DNA of 64,000 bases, from NCBI RefSeq assembly GCF_000204055.1, contig NW_006768775.1, positions 1,373,230 to 1,437,229 on the forward strand, read 5' to 3'. Positions 1 to 12,836 of the stretch are shown piece after piece. The notes below the pieces were generated by a model. The model saw only the letters and a program-made list of their open reading frames with translations. It made no database searches and was not told where the DNA came from. The DNA comes from Melampsora larici-populina 98AG31. Lineage: Eukaryota; Basidiomycota; Pucciniomycetes; Pucciniales; Melampsoraceae. Position numbers and translations under genes: made by a program. The number at the start of each line of letters is the position of its first letter. Position 1 is the stretch's first letter.

Positions 1-2040
1 GTCTGATTGACAAGCAATTATATATACGTCTTTTCGTATATTATAGTGTATAAGTTGTGTTGGACTTTTAGTCGTCAGTGAAAGACAAATGCATAAGATT
101 GTGGGATTTATGTGAACAAAGTCACATTTTATGTAATTTTGTGATGCCATAGGATGCTTGTGACAAACACATTGGTTTTAATGATCATATGCAGATCACT
201 CTTTTTCAATTTCATTTGGCCTTGTTGGATTCCCATTGTTTCGATGTTGTGAGATGCCATGACAGTAAGTCGAGCATGAATGAGAAGAATCAATATCTCT
301 TTGAGTTGGATTGTGATTTGATAAGATATACTGATCAAGCTCTGTGGAGTGTATCTTCGCCTTGCTTGAAAGATACACCAGATAAATTGATCGATACAGC
401 CGTTCCAACTTCTAACAATAAGTACATACTTACTTTGAGTACCCTTAATTAATGCTACACCACTGGGTTGACACGAGCTGGCAGCCAGTCTCGTCTTCGA
501 GACGTCTTGTTTTTGATTTACTTTAAGCGAGTCTGAGACGTTCCTAACCGGGACCGATCAAAACTCGTAACTATCACGAAAAAGTTACCGGAAGAGGAAA
601 CCAAACGAAGCTAGCCTTTGTACAGTTCCAGGGACGTGCTGAGTCCGACATATCCATGGATCGTTCTTTGGAAGACGGAATCGATGTGGTCCCGTATTGG
701 GACGTCTCATGAACAGCGTGACTGATAGGATGCATTTGAGGAGGTCACCAAGGAGTATGAGTATGACCTACAAGAATTTCCCAGATGCAAAGGTTCAATC
801 AAGGGGAGATGGATTGGGTATGGAGAAAATGGCCTTCTGGTTGGGCCAGGGCAGGAGATTTCCAAGGAAAAGAAAAAAGGATGCCATTGTCATTGAAGCT
901 GTGGTATCAAAGAGTACTTGCATATGACATCTGGCATTCTTTGGTGTTCCTGGATCTCTGAATGATGTGAAAACGATGTGTTGAATCAAAGTTCTCGGTT
1001 TGAAAAATTTCGTAGTGGTAATGTTTTTATTCAAAGAACAAGCATTTTAAGAAATACTGACAAATAACCAAATAAGTATTGATGAGAGGATAAACTTTGA
1101 GGTCAATAACAATCAGTACAAATGTGGGTATTAACAGGACTCCGGAATGACAAAGGGTAGTCACAAAAAAAGTTCTTTTTGAGGGAACTAGAGCATCGGG
1201 GGCGGCCAGCCGCCCTCTCGGTAAACAATTTCGCATCGCTGGTGACGGGTTTCGTCGCGCTGACATCGCGTTGTAAATAGTAGAAAAATGATTACAACTG
1301 GTCTAGTCCGAAATAATGCGTTAATGCGCCGATCTCATAAGCCCCTTTTGTTGCAATTCGCGCTGTTCCAAGCCGTCCTCCGCACTTATCAATCAGCGCT
1401 CTGCTCGAGCTTCAAGAATAAAACCAATGTCCCGTCACTTAATATCACTACTTTGTCCTATCTCTCTACCTCGAATCGTAACGCTATCACCAACCATGTC
1501 AATGCAAACATACGTTGCTATCAGCTCAAGTACACGCATTACCCCCACTTTGATCCCCGCGATAACATCAGACTCCACTGTAAGGCTTTCTCTGTTCTAC
1601 GTTGTCGCGTAGTACTGACAACGCCGCGGAAACAATGTATGCTCAGCCCATCACGTCGAATGCTCACTTCATTCTGTCTACGCTCACTATCTGTGGCCGA
1701 CCTCCACTGCCAGTGAGTCTAGTCTCGCTGACAATGATTACATTACACGCTGACCCAGTTTGTAGGTTTCTGTTCACGGACTCTTGACGACTTTTAATCT
1801 TGATCTTGTTCTTCCATCGGGCATCGACCGTCAAGACACCGTTTTGGCACAATGCCGTTCTCTAATAATAGCAAACCCCGGAGTCCAAGTTTTGATGTAT
1901 ACCCAATACATAACACTCTGTGTTGAGTACCAAACCCGCGGGCCACCTCGAGCGATGACAGTCATCGATCGCACCGTAGCTCACTTACTTATATAGTTAT
2001 TCCTCTCCTATTCGACTTCACGCTTTGTGCTCATATTTCT
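1..2040. other. No recognised gene
   Basis: Several short open frames are present, but none shows a motif, a coherent exon set or similarity that I can name. The stretch at about 720-890 encodes a basic peptide without recognisable domain. Base composition resembles the gene-bearing block to its right rather than the AT-rich DNA beyond 22 kb. Confidence 0.4.
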
Positions 2041-2423
2041 CACTGCCAGCATTAAATATGTTCCCTGGTCGGAACATGACCTAGGCTGGGAATATCATTG
2101 AGAGAAGAATGGTGCATCAAATCATCTTGCACTGCACATCTGAGCCATAAAGCATACACTACATATGTGCAAACATCTGAGTAAATCCTTAGCTATCAGC
2201 TACATACAGGTCCGCTCAGTTTTCTGCTCATCTAGATAAGAAGTTCATGTGTAATACATGCTGTAACTTTGTTCAGATTGAGCCACACATCTCAAAATAT
2301 TGACTACATATATCACAATGGCTACTCAGGAAATATTCATGGAACTGTGTAACAGTAGCAGGATGGGAATGTGATCACTAGGACCCATATTCCCATCTGG
2401 GAACCTCTTTAATGCTGGCAGTG
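2041..2423. mobile_element. MITE with CACTG termini, copy 1
   Basis: A 383-bp element bounded by perfect 16-bp inverted repeats reading CACTGCCAGCATTAAA inward from each end, with imperfect inverted similarity continuing through a GTTCCC segment. It is flanked by a 3-bp direct repeat, TCT. A second copy with the same ends and much of the same interior lies at 29743-30124. CACTR ends plus a 3-bp target duplication are the hallmark of the CACTA (CMC) superfamily. No coding capacity is seen, so it should depend on a transposase elsewhere. Confidence 0.85.
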
Positions 2424-2861
2424 TCTTAGATAATTCAGCAGCTTGCGGCACAGTGACGTCGTAGTTGTCACTGCGAGGTTCTTAGGGCATAAACTTCAGC
2501 ACTGTGACCGACTACCCGTATGCTGTCTTTCAGCCATTGATTGTTCTTGTTGTCTAATGCACCGGCAAGCATTACTGACAATCAACGTCCTGTTTCATAA
2601 AATGTTTTTGACAGCAGTCCTTTAAATACAAAATCAGCAACTCCGTGTAATACATTAATACATTGACTTGATTATGTGCAATGTTCAAATACAAAATGAG
2701 CGGCTTCGTGTAACGCACTAATACATTGAATCGATGCTGTTGCATTATTCTCAGATCTGCCGAGGGTCACCCCGCGTCCTTATCGTTCTTCTATTGCAAT
2801 AACATCCCACCCAATGAATCGTGACAGCCAATCAACGCAACATCCCAAGGCTTCATCAATA
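2424..2861. other. Intergenic, nothing recognised
   Basis: Between the MITE and the end of the first two-barrel family gene. It contains two similar short segments around 2630-2720 (each with 'aaatacaaaat' and 'acgc/acat taatacattga'-like runs), suggesting a small imperfect direct repeat, but no gene. Confidence 0.3.
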
Positions 2862-3602
2862 CTACCATGCGTCGGTCAACTGTTGCGTCGTCAGCGTGGA
2901 CCACTGGCAATGTCACGAAGTACATACCTTTACATGCCACTTCGTTCCGCCAGCAGATGAGAAACCTATAACGATACCTACGACACTAACGATGTTCCCT
3001 CTGTGCATCAGATGCAGGTCGAATCGAGACAACATCTTGGTATCACAGAGGTATTCAACATCGTCTTGGTTCCTATGCCGAGGCTCCAGCCTATTGTCAA
3101 CAACTGCTCATCAATTTTCGAACCCTCCAGATCACGTACCGATCACACGATGAATGCAAAATTCTAAAGGAGGTATTGTTCGTTCCTTCAAAATTGACTG
3201 TTTTTTCCATTATTCGACCACGACCGACAACCATCGCCTGACCCAATAGTGATTTCGCAACGGCGCGATCTACGTTAATGGCAACGACGCTCTCGGCCTC
3301 CACTTTCAATACATTATGCCAGGGTCTGTCGTCTTGCATTATTTTGCCGCTCATCAAGAACGCGCTGTCCGAGGTCATAATGGTGTGGGTACCGTCCTCT
3401 GTGAGTATTAGATGGAGTATATCGAAATTGGTGTTTGTTGCACTGCATTGGCAATCGTATGATCGTTGTCCTTGTACTACCTGGCTAGGAAGATCCAACT
3501 GAAGTGGTGCGTTAGCGTTGTTCACTGCCGATATTCGCGACTTACTGCATTTCCGACCCAAAATATACCTGTCAAGCGTAGTGGCAGGTAGCCTCCATTC
3601 AT
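2862..3602 (-). CDS. Two-barrel (OB-like) family protein, copy 1
   Basis: Unrecognised family, function unknown. Predicted exons on the minus strand are 3602-3546, 3498-3140, 3090-2928 and 2879-2862, giving 198 aa. The introns are 47-49 bp with GTAAGT, GTACGT and GTATGT donors. Exon 2 carries the first module, with SGKIMQD, then LLGQAMVVGRGRI, then FRILHSS. Exon 3 carries the second module, with NIVSVVGIVIGF and TKWHVK just before the last splice site. The alternating hydrophobic strands around glycines are what I would expect of small beta-barrels such as OB folds, but that is inference. The exon order and motif positions match the genes at 10240, 12837, 15108 and 17531. The ATG at 3602 was chosen because its short exon (19 codons) joins in phase. 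The last exon of only 18 bases is the weakest part. Confidence 0.65.
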
Positions 3603-4671
3603 TGCGACTGGGATATTTTGCCTTCGTGCCATGTTCATTGTTGATGTTCATGTAATGTTGTCATTGGTTGGGAAGTCTTCACAACGGATTGATTATACGA
3701 CGTCCTGAACTGCGTCATAGCGGCCCTGGTTACGATCCGCCCCGAGAGTACTGCATCTCCGCACTTGACACTGAAAGCGGCGCCATAGCTGGCATTGATA
3801 CATTATTTTGTGACACCGTTTTTATATACATTTATGTCATCGTGACTTTACCTTTATATTACATTGCACACTAACTGACCCGCTGCACTTCTACTCAGCA
3901 ATATCCATCGCAGCCCTTCGGCTCTGTCCCGGCAGCGTCATCATCGATTCTGTCGCTATAAGGGTCATATCATTGAGCTATACAATGCTTCAGTTCATTG
4001 GTACCCACCATAGCTTTGGAAGTGTTTACCTTTATTATCCGTCTTTGCAGTATTTCATTGAAAGCTGTCACTATTTGCATCATGTCGATCATGGGCTCAA
4101 CGGCATGAAGTGTCTGTGTCACTATATTGAGGTAACACTGTGTCAAGGCAATGAGTGATATTCAATAATGCACTGCAACTCAGAGCTATGATTTGGCTCA
4201 ATGAATACTCCATCCATCGATTCGGCATCAGCCAGGCATATACATTTAACTACAACAATGTTTTCACTCGCTATGACTCTGAGTGTGTGGGAATTTATTT
4301 CTGTGCAGTTGTATCATGCTGTCCATGCGGTCACGATTGTAAACAACCTGAATGCGACTGCAATTTAGTAGAGTTGTTTGTCACAGCATAGTCAAAGCAG
4401 AATACGGTAATGTGCATTGCTTGAATTGTCAACGCACTACATAGAGATTTGATATTGGTCCAGGCTACATTTCCAAAAACTAATCCTACCGCCGGCCAAA
4501 ACCGGCATCCATCAGCCGTCAACATAGTAGGCAATTTCCACAAAATCGTCATTGATTCTTGTACCGTAGCCTCCTGTCGATACCACAGGCGGCTCTGCGA
4601 TGAAAGTAAATGGCGCGTCAGCTGAGTAGTCGTGCCATTATATTGGCAACTTCAACGTACGTTAAAAGTTA
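3603..4671. other. Intergenic between family copy 1 and the Helitron gene
   Basis: About 1.07 kb with no supported gene. It should contain the 3' end of the Helitron if the element is complete, but I could not identify a convincing terminal hairpin followed by CTRR on the minus strand. Confidence 0.3.
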
Positions 4672-7600
4672 TCAGCCGTCAGACAATATATTCTTGTATA
4701 CAATGTTCATAGTCGCGTTTGTTGTACTCGGGACCGACATGCATAGTTTGATGTTTTCTACGCTTGTGCACCGCGATAGCGCTACGTACAATTGTCCGTG
4801 CGAAAAGACCGGGCTTGGTAGAAAGACAACAACATGATTAAGACTTTGGCCTTGAGACTTATTCACCGTCATAGAAAATGCAGGAGAAACTGGGTATTGA
4901 TATCTGTAAAACGGTAATGGACAAATAGCGCTGCCAGTGTGATGTAAATTGATACGTGGGATTGTTACCTTCTTGCCTTTCTTCGCCCCAGTAATAATCC
5001 TGCATGACAAATACGTTCTCGCTACGTGAGTAATTAACATTCTAGTGCCATTGCACAAACCCTGTTTGAGATTCAGATTCCGTAATAAAATGATTGGCAT
5101 CGCCGATTTCAAATGGAGCTCGTGAATTGGAAAGTTTGGAACCGCGAAAGAGTTCAGCATTTCAGGTGTTAAGGGTTTGCATGTCGTCGAATCATCATTG
5201 GTGTAAATTGAATATGACACAAATGTCTCACCGTCGAGCTTTTCTAGTATTTCTTCATTAATTGTAACCACCGTTCGATTCAGTGGTGTTATGATACACC
5301 TGTCCGCGTAAAAGTCTGCTAACGGAACCCAATCTCCAGCGACCTTCAAAGCGTTGACTTTGGAGTATAACTTCAACGCCATTCGTTTGTCGTAAAGTTT
5401 ATTTGGTGCGACACATTTAACGTTGATGTGATCAATTGGAACGGTGGATTCCGTTTGGGTTTGAAGGTCACCGGATCCTAATTTTAATAGCCAAGCGGCA
5501 TATTCGGCGTTTCTTTGTAGTGAATTTGGGCGTCTTCCTTCGGCGCCGAGTAGACATACATTGATCACCAATGCGAATTGCTCCACCAAAGGCCACAAAT
5601 AAGACCTCCGTAACGATGCAGTTGCTTGTTGAGGGACCGTGGCGCGCGGAATTACCGGCAAAGTCTGACGAAAATCTCCAGCGAAGAGGACTATAATTCC
5701 ACCAAATGGCTTGTCCACTTTCCGCAATTCCCTGAGAGAGCGATCGACACAATGAATATCAGCCTTATTCTGCATTGAAATTTCGTCCCAGACGATAATC
5801 TTGCACTCTTGCAGCCATCTGGACACTGCATCTCGCCCACTAAAATTGCACACTGAAGCGTCGTCGGGATTTAACGGAATTTTGAACGCTGAGTGCGCTG
5901 TGGTACCTTTGTACAATAACAATGCAGCGATTCCAGAGGATGCAACCGACAGAAATGGAACCCGCATTGCATTACAGTAATGAAGAATGGTGTTGATCGT
6001 AAATGTCTTGCCTGTACCGCTCGGCCCGTCGAGGAAATACAATGCTGAACGCTGCATCGCAATCGCCGTCCTGACTTCCTCGAACAATGCCATCTGCTCA
6101 TCATTCATCATGCCCAGATTGTCCATTACATAGTCAGTGCTGGCATCCATAGAGAAATCATTGTCATTCTCGTAACCTAGTAGAAGACCATATCCATCCA
6201 GACAGGCTAGATTCGGCTGCGGTAATCCCATCGTGGCGAGGTCGAGACCGACTTCTGAGAGGGAGTCATCGAGTCGCCACAGAGCTAATGCTTCGATCAT
6301 TTCGAGAGTTGGTACCCTCTTGGCATCAACCTGCTTCATCGCGTAAGCGCAGTCCTCAGACAACGGAGTTCTGAATAAATCCCAAAGTCTCGCTGGATCG
6401 CTTGCACTTCCATACTTGAGAATAATTGTGAAGATGCTTCTGGGCTGATACGTCGATTGTGTTTGCGAACACTCTTCCAAGGTAGCAATGAAATGATCGT
6501 CGTTGAGCAACAAACCCAAAGCTGCAGCTGCTCCATTGAATTTTTCATACGTAATGCCGTCGACCGTGCGGAGATCTTCATACAACGTCGGTCCCTTGAC
6601 GTTGAAGAGTAGCAGGCGAAGATAATAGCGGTCACCTTGTGACAAACTGGCGAAATAAACTCTTGGGATCGTTTTTGATTTGTTGGTCCTGACTTTCCAT
6701 TCCTTTTTGTCCTCATCCCAGGAGAAATAGTACACCATCTCGGGGTATGTTAAAGTCCTGACGCTAATCTTCGCATTGACTAAGTAGTAGTTTTGCTGAC
6801 ACAACATAAAGAACTGCGTTAATGGTGTCCGCGAAGCCCTGCCGGAATCAATCTGGTTTTGTAAAGATCGAATTGTGCGAAAATATACAACGTTGTCTCG
6901 TGGCATGTGGAGTGGAAGACGTTGAACCGCGGGGAATCGAGTGGACATCACAAACATAAATAACCGCCAACATGCTGGAAAGACGAATCATTAGCGGAAG
7001 GAATGAATTATATATTAAGCAGCACGTACCTTCAGTGCCTGTCAAGCTTCTACCATCGATGTAGATATCAAGCTCGTTCTCCGCCGACATTGACAACGAC
7101 GCACGATCGTGGCCTTTAGTAATATATTTGTACAGATATTTCAGCGCTTGGATGCTACACGCGACTTCAACATTTAAATGGCAATTGTACTTCAATAGTA
7201 GGAAAGGATTATACGCCACAACATTGCGATTGGTATAAGTGTATCCCCCCCTCACAAATGTTCTACCATTATCCCGGCGCCAATAGGTGGGATACGAATT
7301 GTCAGACATTAGTGTACTTTCGGCATACTCTTTAGGATACCCATATTTGCATTTACCACCTTTCCAACATGTGCTGCCTTCCTTGCATGGACCATGCAGC
7401 ATAAATTTCGTGACAGCCTCGTATAGAATATCCTTGTCGTCTGGATCTGGTATCTCCGCACGAACCACCAAATCAACTGCGTGCGGTGTCCGCGGTGCCG
7501 CACCCTTGGCAAGGATCGGGATGAAATGGGCGTGTGGCCTTCCTCTGCCCTGAAATTCGATTGTCGAAACGTGCAAACGCCCAGCACCAAGCCTCCCTTT

Positions 7601-9118
7601 TTTATTTACATCGTGCATCATATCTTCCCACTTCATATTGAAAACTCGGGTAATTGCGTCGGGCCGATTCATTGCTGTTTGTCCATGCTTCAACTCCGAC
7701 TCAATCTCCGGCCAGTTGTCGTTTGCTGTCATGGTAATGAAAAAGCTCGGAGGACCGTAGTGACGAACTAACGCCATGGCATCGTAGTAGAGCTGGGTCA
7801 TCGCTCGGGGTCCGCCGATGTGTGATGAAGGTAATATTACGCGACGTCCAAACGAAAAATCGTTCCGACCCAATGCTTCGACAGCGCCAGAGTAAAGGTC
7901 GGCGCGGATGTCATCCTGTTGAGTTCTGAAATACATGATACGTTGATTTTCGACGCAGGCGTATAAATCGGTTGCGAGTTCCTGCAGTAGCATGTGTGAC
8001 AACAGGATAGTCGAAAATTCCTTCGGTCGATGAAAAAGCAGATATGCGAACCACTGCAAAGTTGAAACTTTTCTGCCCACATCTGAGAAACGATTAGTAT
8101 GTGCCGAACTCGAAAATTGTAAAAAAAGAACTTACTATCCTGCGTCGGCACCCGATAATTCTCGTCATAGCCCGCTTGACCCCATGGGAAGAGTACTGGA
8201 TACCGTAATGGTAAGTAGCCCGTGTGACGCTCCGAAACCCGTTTGAAACCCCCGTCGACGCTGTGTAAGATTATGTCTCTATTGTTCTCACCTATATCCC
8301 CTCCGCCCCCAACCACCATGGCCACTTCAGAAGCTGCAGGCCACACATACGTTCTCACATTGTGGCTGAATTGTCCAGGAGGCGGTGGTGGTATAGATTT
8401 GATTCGAAAGGAGATACTTTCGTATTGAAGTGATATTTGATATGCCATTTTAAATTGGATAGCGTACAGATTAGAAACGTAAAAGAAATCCAAAAATTGC
8501 TTTATGATACTCGGGTCAATATCTGATTGAGACATAAAAACCCGATGATCGGCTTCATCGTTGGTGTCCTGGCCCATAAGATAGATTTGTGCAAATGCCG
8601 GTGCCTCGTTATTTCGCGGGAGAATGCTCCCCATGTTGTGGACCAATTGTCCGAATATTTTGAAACAACGGATTCCGAATGGTCCGTCGACACTACGATC
8701 GATTTTACATCCTAGAGACGTGAAGCTTAGAGCATTGTTGTAGTTCCTAATGTTGTTGCGGAATTTGACGGCACCTGTTGTAACAAATGTCAGTATCTTT
8801 GCGTATTCCATCGCGAAGAGGCTGCTCACGGTCTGTATCTTCGGTCAATAAGCCAATGAGGAACGGCGGCGCGCTCGGAAACGTAAAGTAATGTTGTGGC
8901 AATTTGATTTTACCGTTTCTGCAGCACATTGTGTAGGAAGTCGGTTGGCCCAGAGGTGATTTCTTTGGTCGTTCCTTCGTCCAGTGCAATGCTCGACATT
9001 TAATACAGATGTCAGTGCAAACCCCGAGATTGTGTGGGATCTCCTCTCTGAATCGATGTAGCAGAAAACATTGGTGGTTCTCGGCAGGTTGACTCGCTGC
9101 AGCTTGACGTGGTGCCAT
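4672..9118 (-). CDS. Helitron Rep/helicase transposase
   Basis: Rolling-circle transposase joining an HUH nuclease (cuts and rejoins single strands) to a Pif1-type 5'-3' helicase. Exons 9118-8830, 8774-8136, 8082-7030 and 6974-4672, with introns of 55, 53 and 55 bp (donors GTGAGC, GTAAGT, GTACGT), join in phase to about 1427 aa. In order: an N-terminal cysteine motif with CTDICIKCRALHW (about residues 35-50); the Helitron-like N domain with SERHTGYLPLRYPVLFPWG; the Rep nuclease with FITMTAN (about 424), the HUH site GRPHAHF (about 490) and the tyrosine pair in KYLYKYITKGHDR (about 625 and 629); the helicase with Walker A GPSGTGKT (about 977), Walker B VWDEIS, FAGDFRQTLPVI and the C-terminal NKSQGQS and LYVALSRC. 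All catalytic motifs are present and I see no internal stop, so the protein could be functional. Start codon uncertain: in-phase exons may lie upstream. Confidence 0.93.
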
Positions 9119-9600
9119 TGGAGATGCGGAGCCTGAACGACGTAGTAATAAAAATCAGAATTTGTGACTTCGGACAGCAATCAAATCACGTACACTGTGG
9201 ATGGAGTTGAACAGCGCGTTTGACCTGGTCGTGATTTCTGCCGCTGTTGTGTGGTAGTCTCCTTATTCAAAAACAATAGGCGTCGTGTTGTTTACAAACA
9301 CTATCAATGTTATTGATCATTGGCACGATGATCACTGATGGAAATGACTTACGGGATATTTCTGTCGGGGCTCTGGCTATAGACCTCTCAAACTGTGCTG
9401 CGGGGTGGCGATTCTCGTGTTGAAGAATAAGATGATGTGTTGGCACCGGGTAGCAGCAATACTTGTGACAGAGATCAAAGTCACGGCAGCAGGAAAGAAT
9501 CCTTCGAGCCAATGGTGCTTTTGAGATCGTTGTCCGGAGGCAGGTAACCTGTACGCTGAGAGGTGTCAACGATTTGTTGATGGTGGATAGAAATTGGTTT
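9119..9600 (-). other. Possible upstream exons of the Helitron gene
   Basis: Reading leftward, an open segment containing HHLILQHENRHPAAQFERS ends at a GTAAGT donor near 9352. A further short exon (about 9255-9195) ends at a GTGTAC or GTACGT donor, and one of these choices joins in phase to the codon run preceding the ATG at 9118. This would lengthen the N terminus. No ATG was found for the first segment, so the true start remains open. Confidence 0.35.
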
Positions 9601-10239
9601 GCGAACGAAGAGTGGGAAGTGCAGAAATTCAGCTGGTTGAAAGACTGCTCAATTGAAAAAGAGAATAGTAATGCTGCAACGGATAAGCATCGTTCCTATG
9701 TATATATATCCGGTTAGTGATTAACGATTAGGACTCCGTGGCGATGAATCAACGTTCGGATCGTGGCTGATGTCACTTCCAGTTTGACTGGATTGATATA
9801 GTTATCTGCTTAGTCCTGCCGTTGCCGAGAGTGGGCATTCAGCGCCATTTGCTGATGTTACAATGTCCTCTCGCCATTGAGAGCGCTTACACACCACCTC
9901 AGCTGCATTTCTGCCCAGCCTGGTGCGTTGTGACCTGCATTGAATTTTCCACCTCGGTCAAAAGTAATAAAAAGAATGGCTGTAGTTAATTTTGGTAGCA
10001 ATGCTGAAATATCTACAAATTTGGAGGTATATACACAGGAAATATGACAGAACAGAAAAAGGAACAGTGCGCAGTGAGAATTGAATCTAGACACATTAGG
10101 TAAAAAAGAACAGAAAACGATCTTGTGGTGCTATGATGCAGATTCCTGAAAGAAATGGAAGCGCAAAAAACGGCAGTGATCGGAATTAGAGATTTGATGC
10201 CGTACCGAAAAGTTCTTCACCGAGACTTTGCGGACGACA
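9601..10239. other. Intergenic, nothing recognised
   Basis: Between the 5' side of the Helitron gene and the end of the next two-barrel gene. It would be expected to contain the Helitron 5' end (a TC dinucleotide), which is too short a signal to place by eye. Confidence 0.3.
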
Positions 10240-11420
10240 TCAGTTTCGTCTGCGACGTTTGCCGGCGGAGTTAGTAACCTCAGCGAGCGGGGAATCAACC
10301 TCGCTACCCGACTCATCTCCGCTAACTTCGGCTTCGTTACCGCCAAATAAAGACTCATACAATGGATCGGAGTTATCGGTGGCGATACTCTGGGGGGCTG
10401 TTGACTCTATTCGTTGAGACGAAGTACTGGCGACATTGCTACCTGGGTTTCGATTTCTATCATTACAGCATTAGTTAAATTCGGTGGCGGTTGGTTAGGT
10501 TAACACTTACAGAGATAGAGGAATTCTGCCACCACTCGGACCACCACCAGATCGTGACGAAGGCGTTGATTGAATAGTGATTTCTCCATGACAGATGCTG
10601 ATTGCATGAACCTGCTATGCGAAATCGATGTCGTCAGTAGGAGATCTTCAACAGGCAGCAACATACTTACCTCGCTTTCCCACATAAAGAGATTGGAGTC
10701 ATAGTCTTTAATTTGTCCAGTAAGCAGCACCTCACGACCCAACTGGCAGAGATTCTGCGCTTTCTCCATGTTGCGCACGGGAGGAATATAATGCTTGGTG
10801 TGCCAGCTAACATTGGCCTTGGTCTGATCAAAATGAAGTTAGCGTCGAGACTTATCCCAAAATGAGTAACGTGGACGAACCAAGGGATCGTAGTCAGTTG
10901 ACTTCAACGTGACGACGACGGTACTTTTACCTTTAAAGACCGGGTCGGTGATCAAATCTCTTCCGACAACATATCCCAACGCCGATATCGTGATTTTGTC
11001 GATCAACTCCCCGACAAAGAACTCGCCGAATTTGTCGACCGAACCGAGGTTAATACGGTTAGCATTTTCGAAATGAAGCTGATCATTGGTACTGTTGTTG
11101 GTACCGATGAGTTTGCAGTTCATCAAATAAACATTCTTTGCAGCCAGAGTGTCAGCCTGTGAACCGTATGATGTTATTTGGATAGGATTTTCAAAAGGAG
11201 CGCCGCCGGTCATTCCAGATGTGGCTATAGACGCGTGATGTGATATGAAACCCTTGCTGCCGTTCATCTTTGCAAGCGCCTGCCAAGCAGAATTTCAGTT
11301 GACGATAAAGTGGAATTGATCAACAGAAAAACGTACTTGAGCACCGGCTTCACCCATAAAGCCAACACGGATTGGATGCGATGGAGTACGGTTGTCGTTT
11401 TTCTTCATTTGCAGTGCCAT
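10240..11420 (-). CDS. Two-barrel (OB-like) family protein, copy 2
   Basis: Largest member, unknown function. Exons 11420-11337, 11279-10881, 10823-10671, 10611-10511 and 10456-10240 give 317 aa, with every junction in phase and introns of 54-59 bp. Exon 2 (first module) carries KNVYLMNCKLIG, ISALGYVVG and VVVTLKSTDYDP. Exon 3 (second module) carries HTKHYIPPV, REVLLTGQIKDY and FMWESE at its last splice site. Exon 4 is Gly/Ser/Pro-rich. Exon 5 is acidic and ends in a basic cluster, AGKRRRRN, which could act as a nuclear localisation signal. If the intron after exon 4 is retained, the frame stops immediately after IPLSL, so two C termini are possible. The start ATG is in a short 28-codon first exon, as in the other copies. 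Confidence 0.72.
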
Positions 11421-12836
11421 TATCAATCAATGTGTATGGATTACTGGAGACTAAGAGACGAATTTAAAAATCTAAAGTGAGGTGGTATTGTACGCAGAGG
11501 ATTGGGAGGAAAGATGATGGCAGATAGTGATTGAACGCTGGATCAAGGGGGACACCGGTAGTATTTGTAGAAATTCCGACTGTAAGGTCACTGTTTTTCT
11601 GGACCGTCGTGGCATAGTGACTAACCGGGCATTTGAATAGGTGTCGATAGCGTTGCGCGGCGAAAGCGTGTCGAATGATGAGCACTGATCCGGTTGGGAG
11701 CTGTCCTGGTCGGCGTAATGATACAGTAGAGCAATGAGGCACACTCATAGCGGCGATGAAAAAATGAACGAATAGTGAGGCACGATGCTGTTCCTGGTCA
11801 GGTATCAAAACTCTAGTCAGCGGTCACAGTTTGGACTTGAAAAGCTGACGGCAACTGAAGATGAGCGACGAACTGGACAGTTGCAGGTCTGCCTCAACGA
11901 AAGCACCGCATGGTCACGATCGTAGTCGGCAGTCTGTCTGGCCCAAAGTGACATGGAATCGCCTTTTGACAACGGTATCAACTCAACACACCCACTGAGC
12001 CACCATGCGCATCGAAGTCCATGCCCGGTCGTGATCGCGATTGTGAATCGATGTGCTTAACAATGCATTGTCCGTGTTCCCGCGCAGTGATCTTTGCTCC
12101 GAGTTAGGTGTAGGTATCGCCATCAAGCCTCGAGTATCAACACGGCGTTTCACTGATATCGAGAGTTGAGTCTAGGGCTGTCTATATCAGCAATCGACAC
12201 ATTAGCATATAGATATTAGCATACCAGCGTTGTATAGTTCTGTAGTGTAAAATGTGAGGCGGGAACACATCGACCTCTCTTTTCGACCTTGCAATGTCTT
12301 CCGACAATCGTCTTAATTTTACTCCGCTTTGTATTAACAACATATTTTGACGGGATATAGAATTTGGTATTTAACTTCTGTAGAATCAACGCAGTAGCGC
12401 ACTACGTTATTTTAGTTCAACGATCCTTGTCGGTAAATTGGTTTCTTTTGAAGGCAGTCGTTATCGCGGAGAACATGTTCAAAAATGCCCTGTGCAGTGG
12501 TGTTTTTCACCATGGTAGCGACAATATCATGAATCGAGAGCGTCAGTATTGACCCCTTTTTTTATTGACTTTGTCGGCATGTAGGGTGCCCGCATTTCCG
12601 GAATTTACTTGATGACTACAACTACAGCCTTTCGATTGCTACACTTTATGTCGGAGTGACATGGACTGAGCCGTTTGAGTACTGTGCCTTGATTACAAAT
12701 AATGTTCTGAAGCATAAGTTGATAGTGGTGATTATTCGGGTCTGGCAGTTCAAAATAGAAACGTTGTGGACACTACCAACATCTCGTCAACGAAGTGTGT
12801 TTTGCAATACCAATATTCACCTTCGTCAGTTCAACA
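11421..12836. other. Intergenic between divergently oriented family copies 2 and 3
   Basis: Divergent spacer of about 1.4 kb that would hold both promoters. No gene, element or motif was recognised. Short open frames at 11464-11808 (minus) and 12656-12922 (plus) are not supported; the latter overlaps the start of the next gene in another frame. Confidence 0.35.

Noticed and set aside
1288..1996. Cluster of overlapping plus-strand frames near the window start
   Set aside because: Frames overlap one another, lack motifs and have no consistent splice sites; nothing supports a real product.
4490..4510. Short GC-rich inverted repeat GCCGG...CCGGC as the Helitron 3' terminal hairpin
   Set aside because: The stem is only 5 bp and no YYAG (CTRR on the minus strand) lies at the expected 5-12 bp distance.
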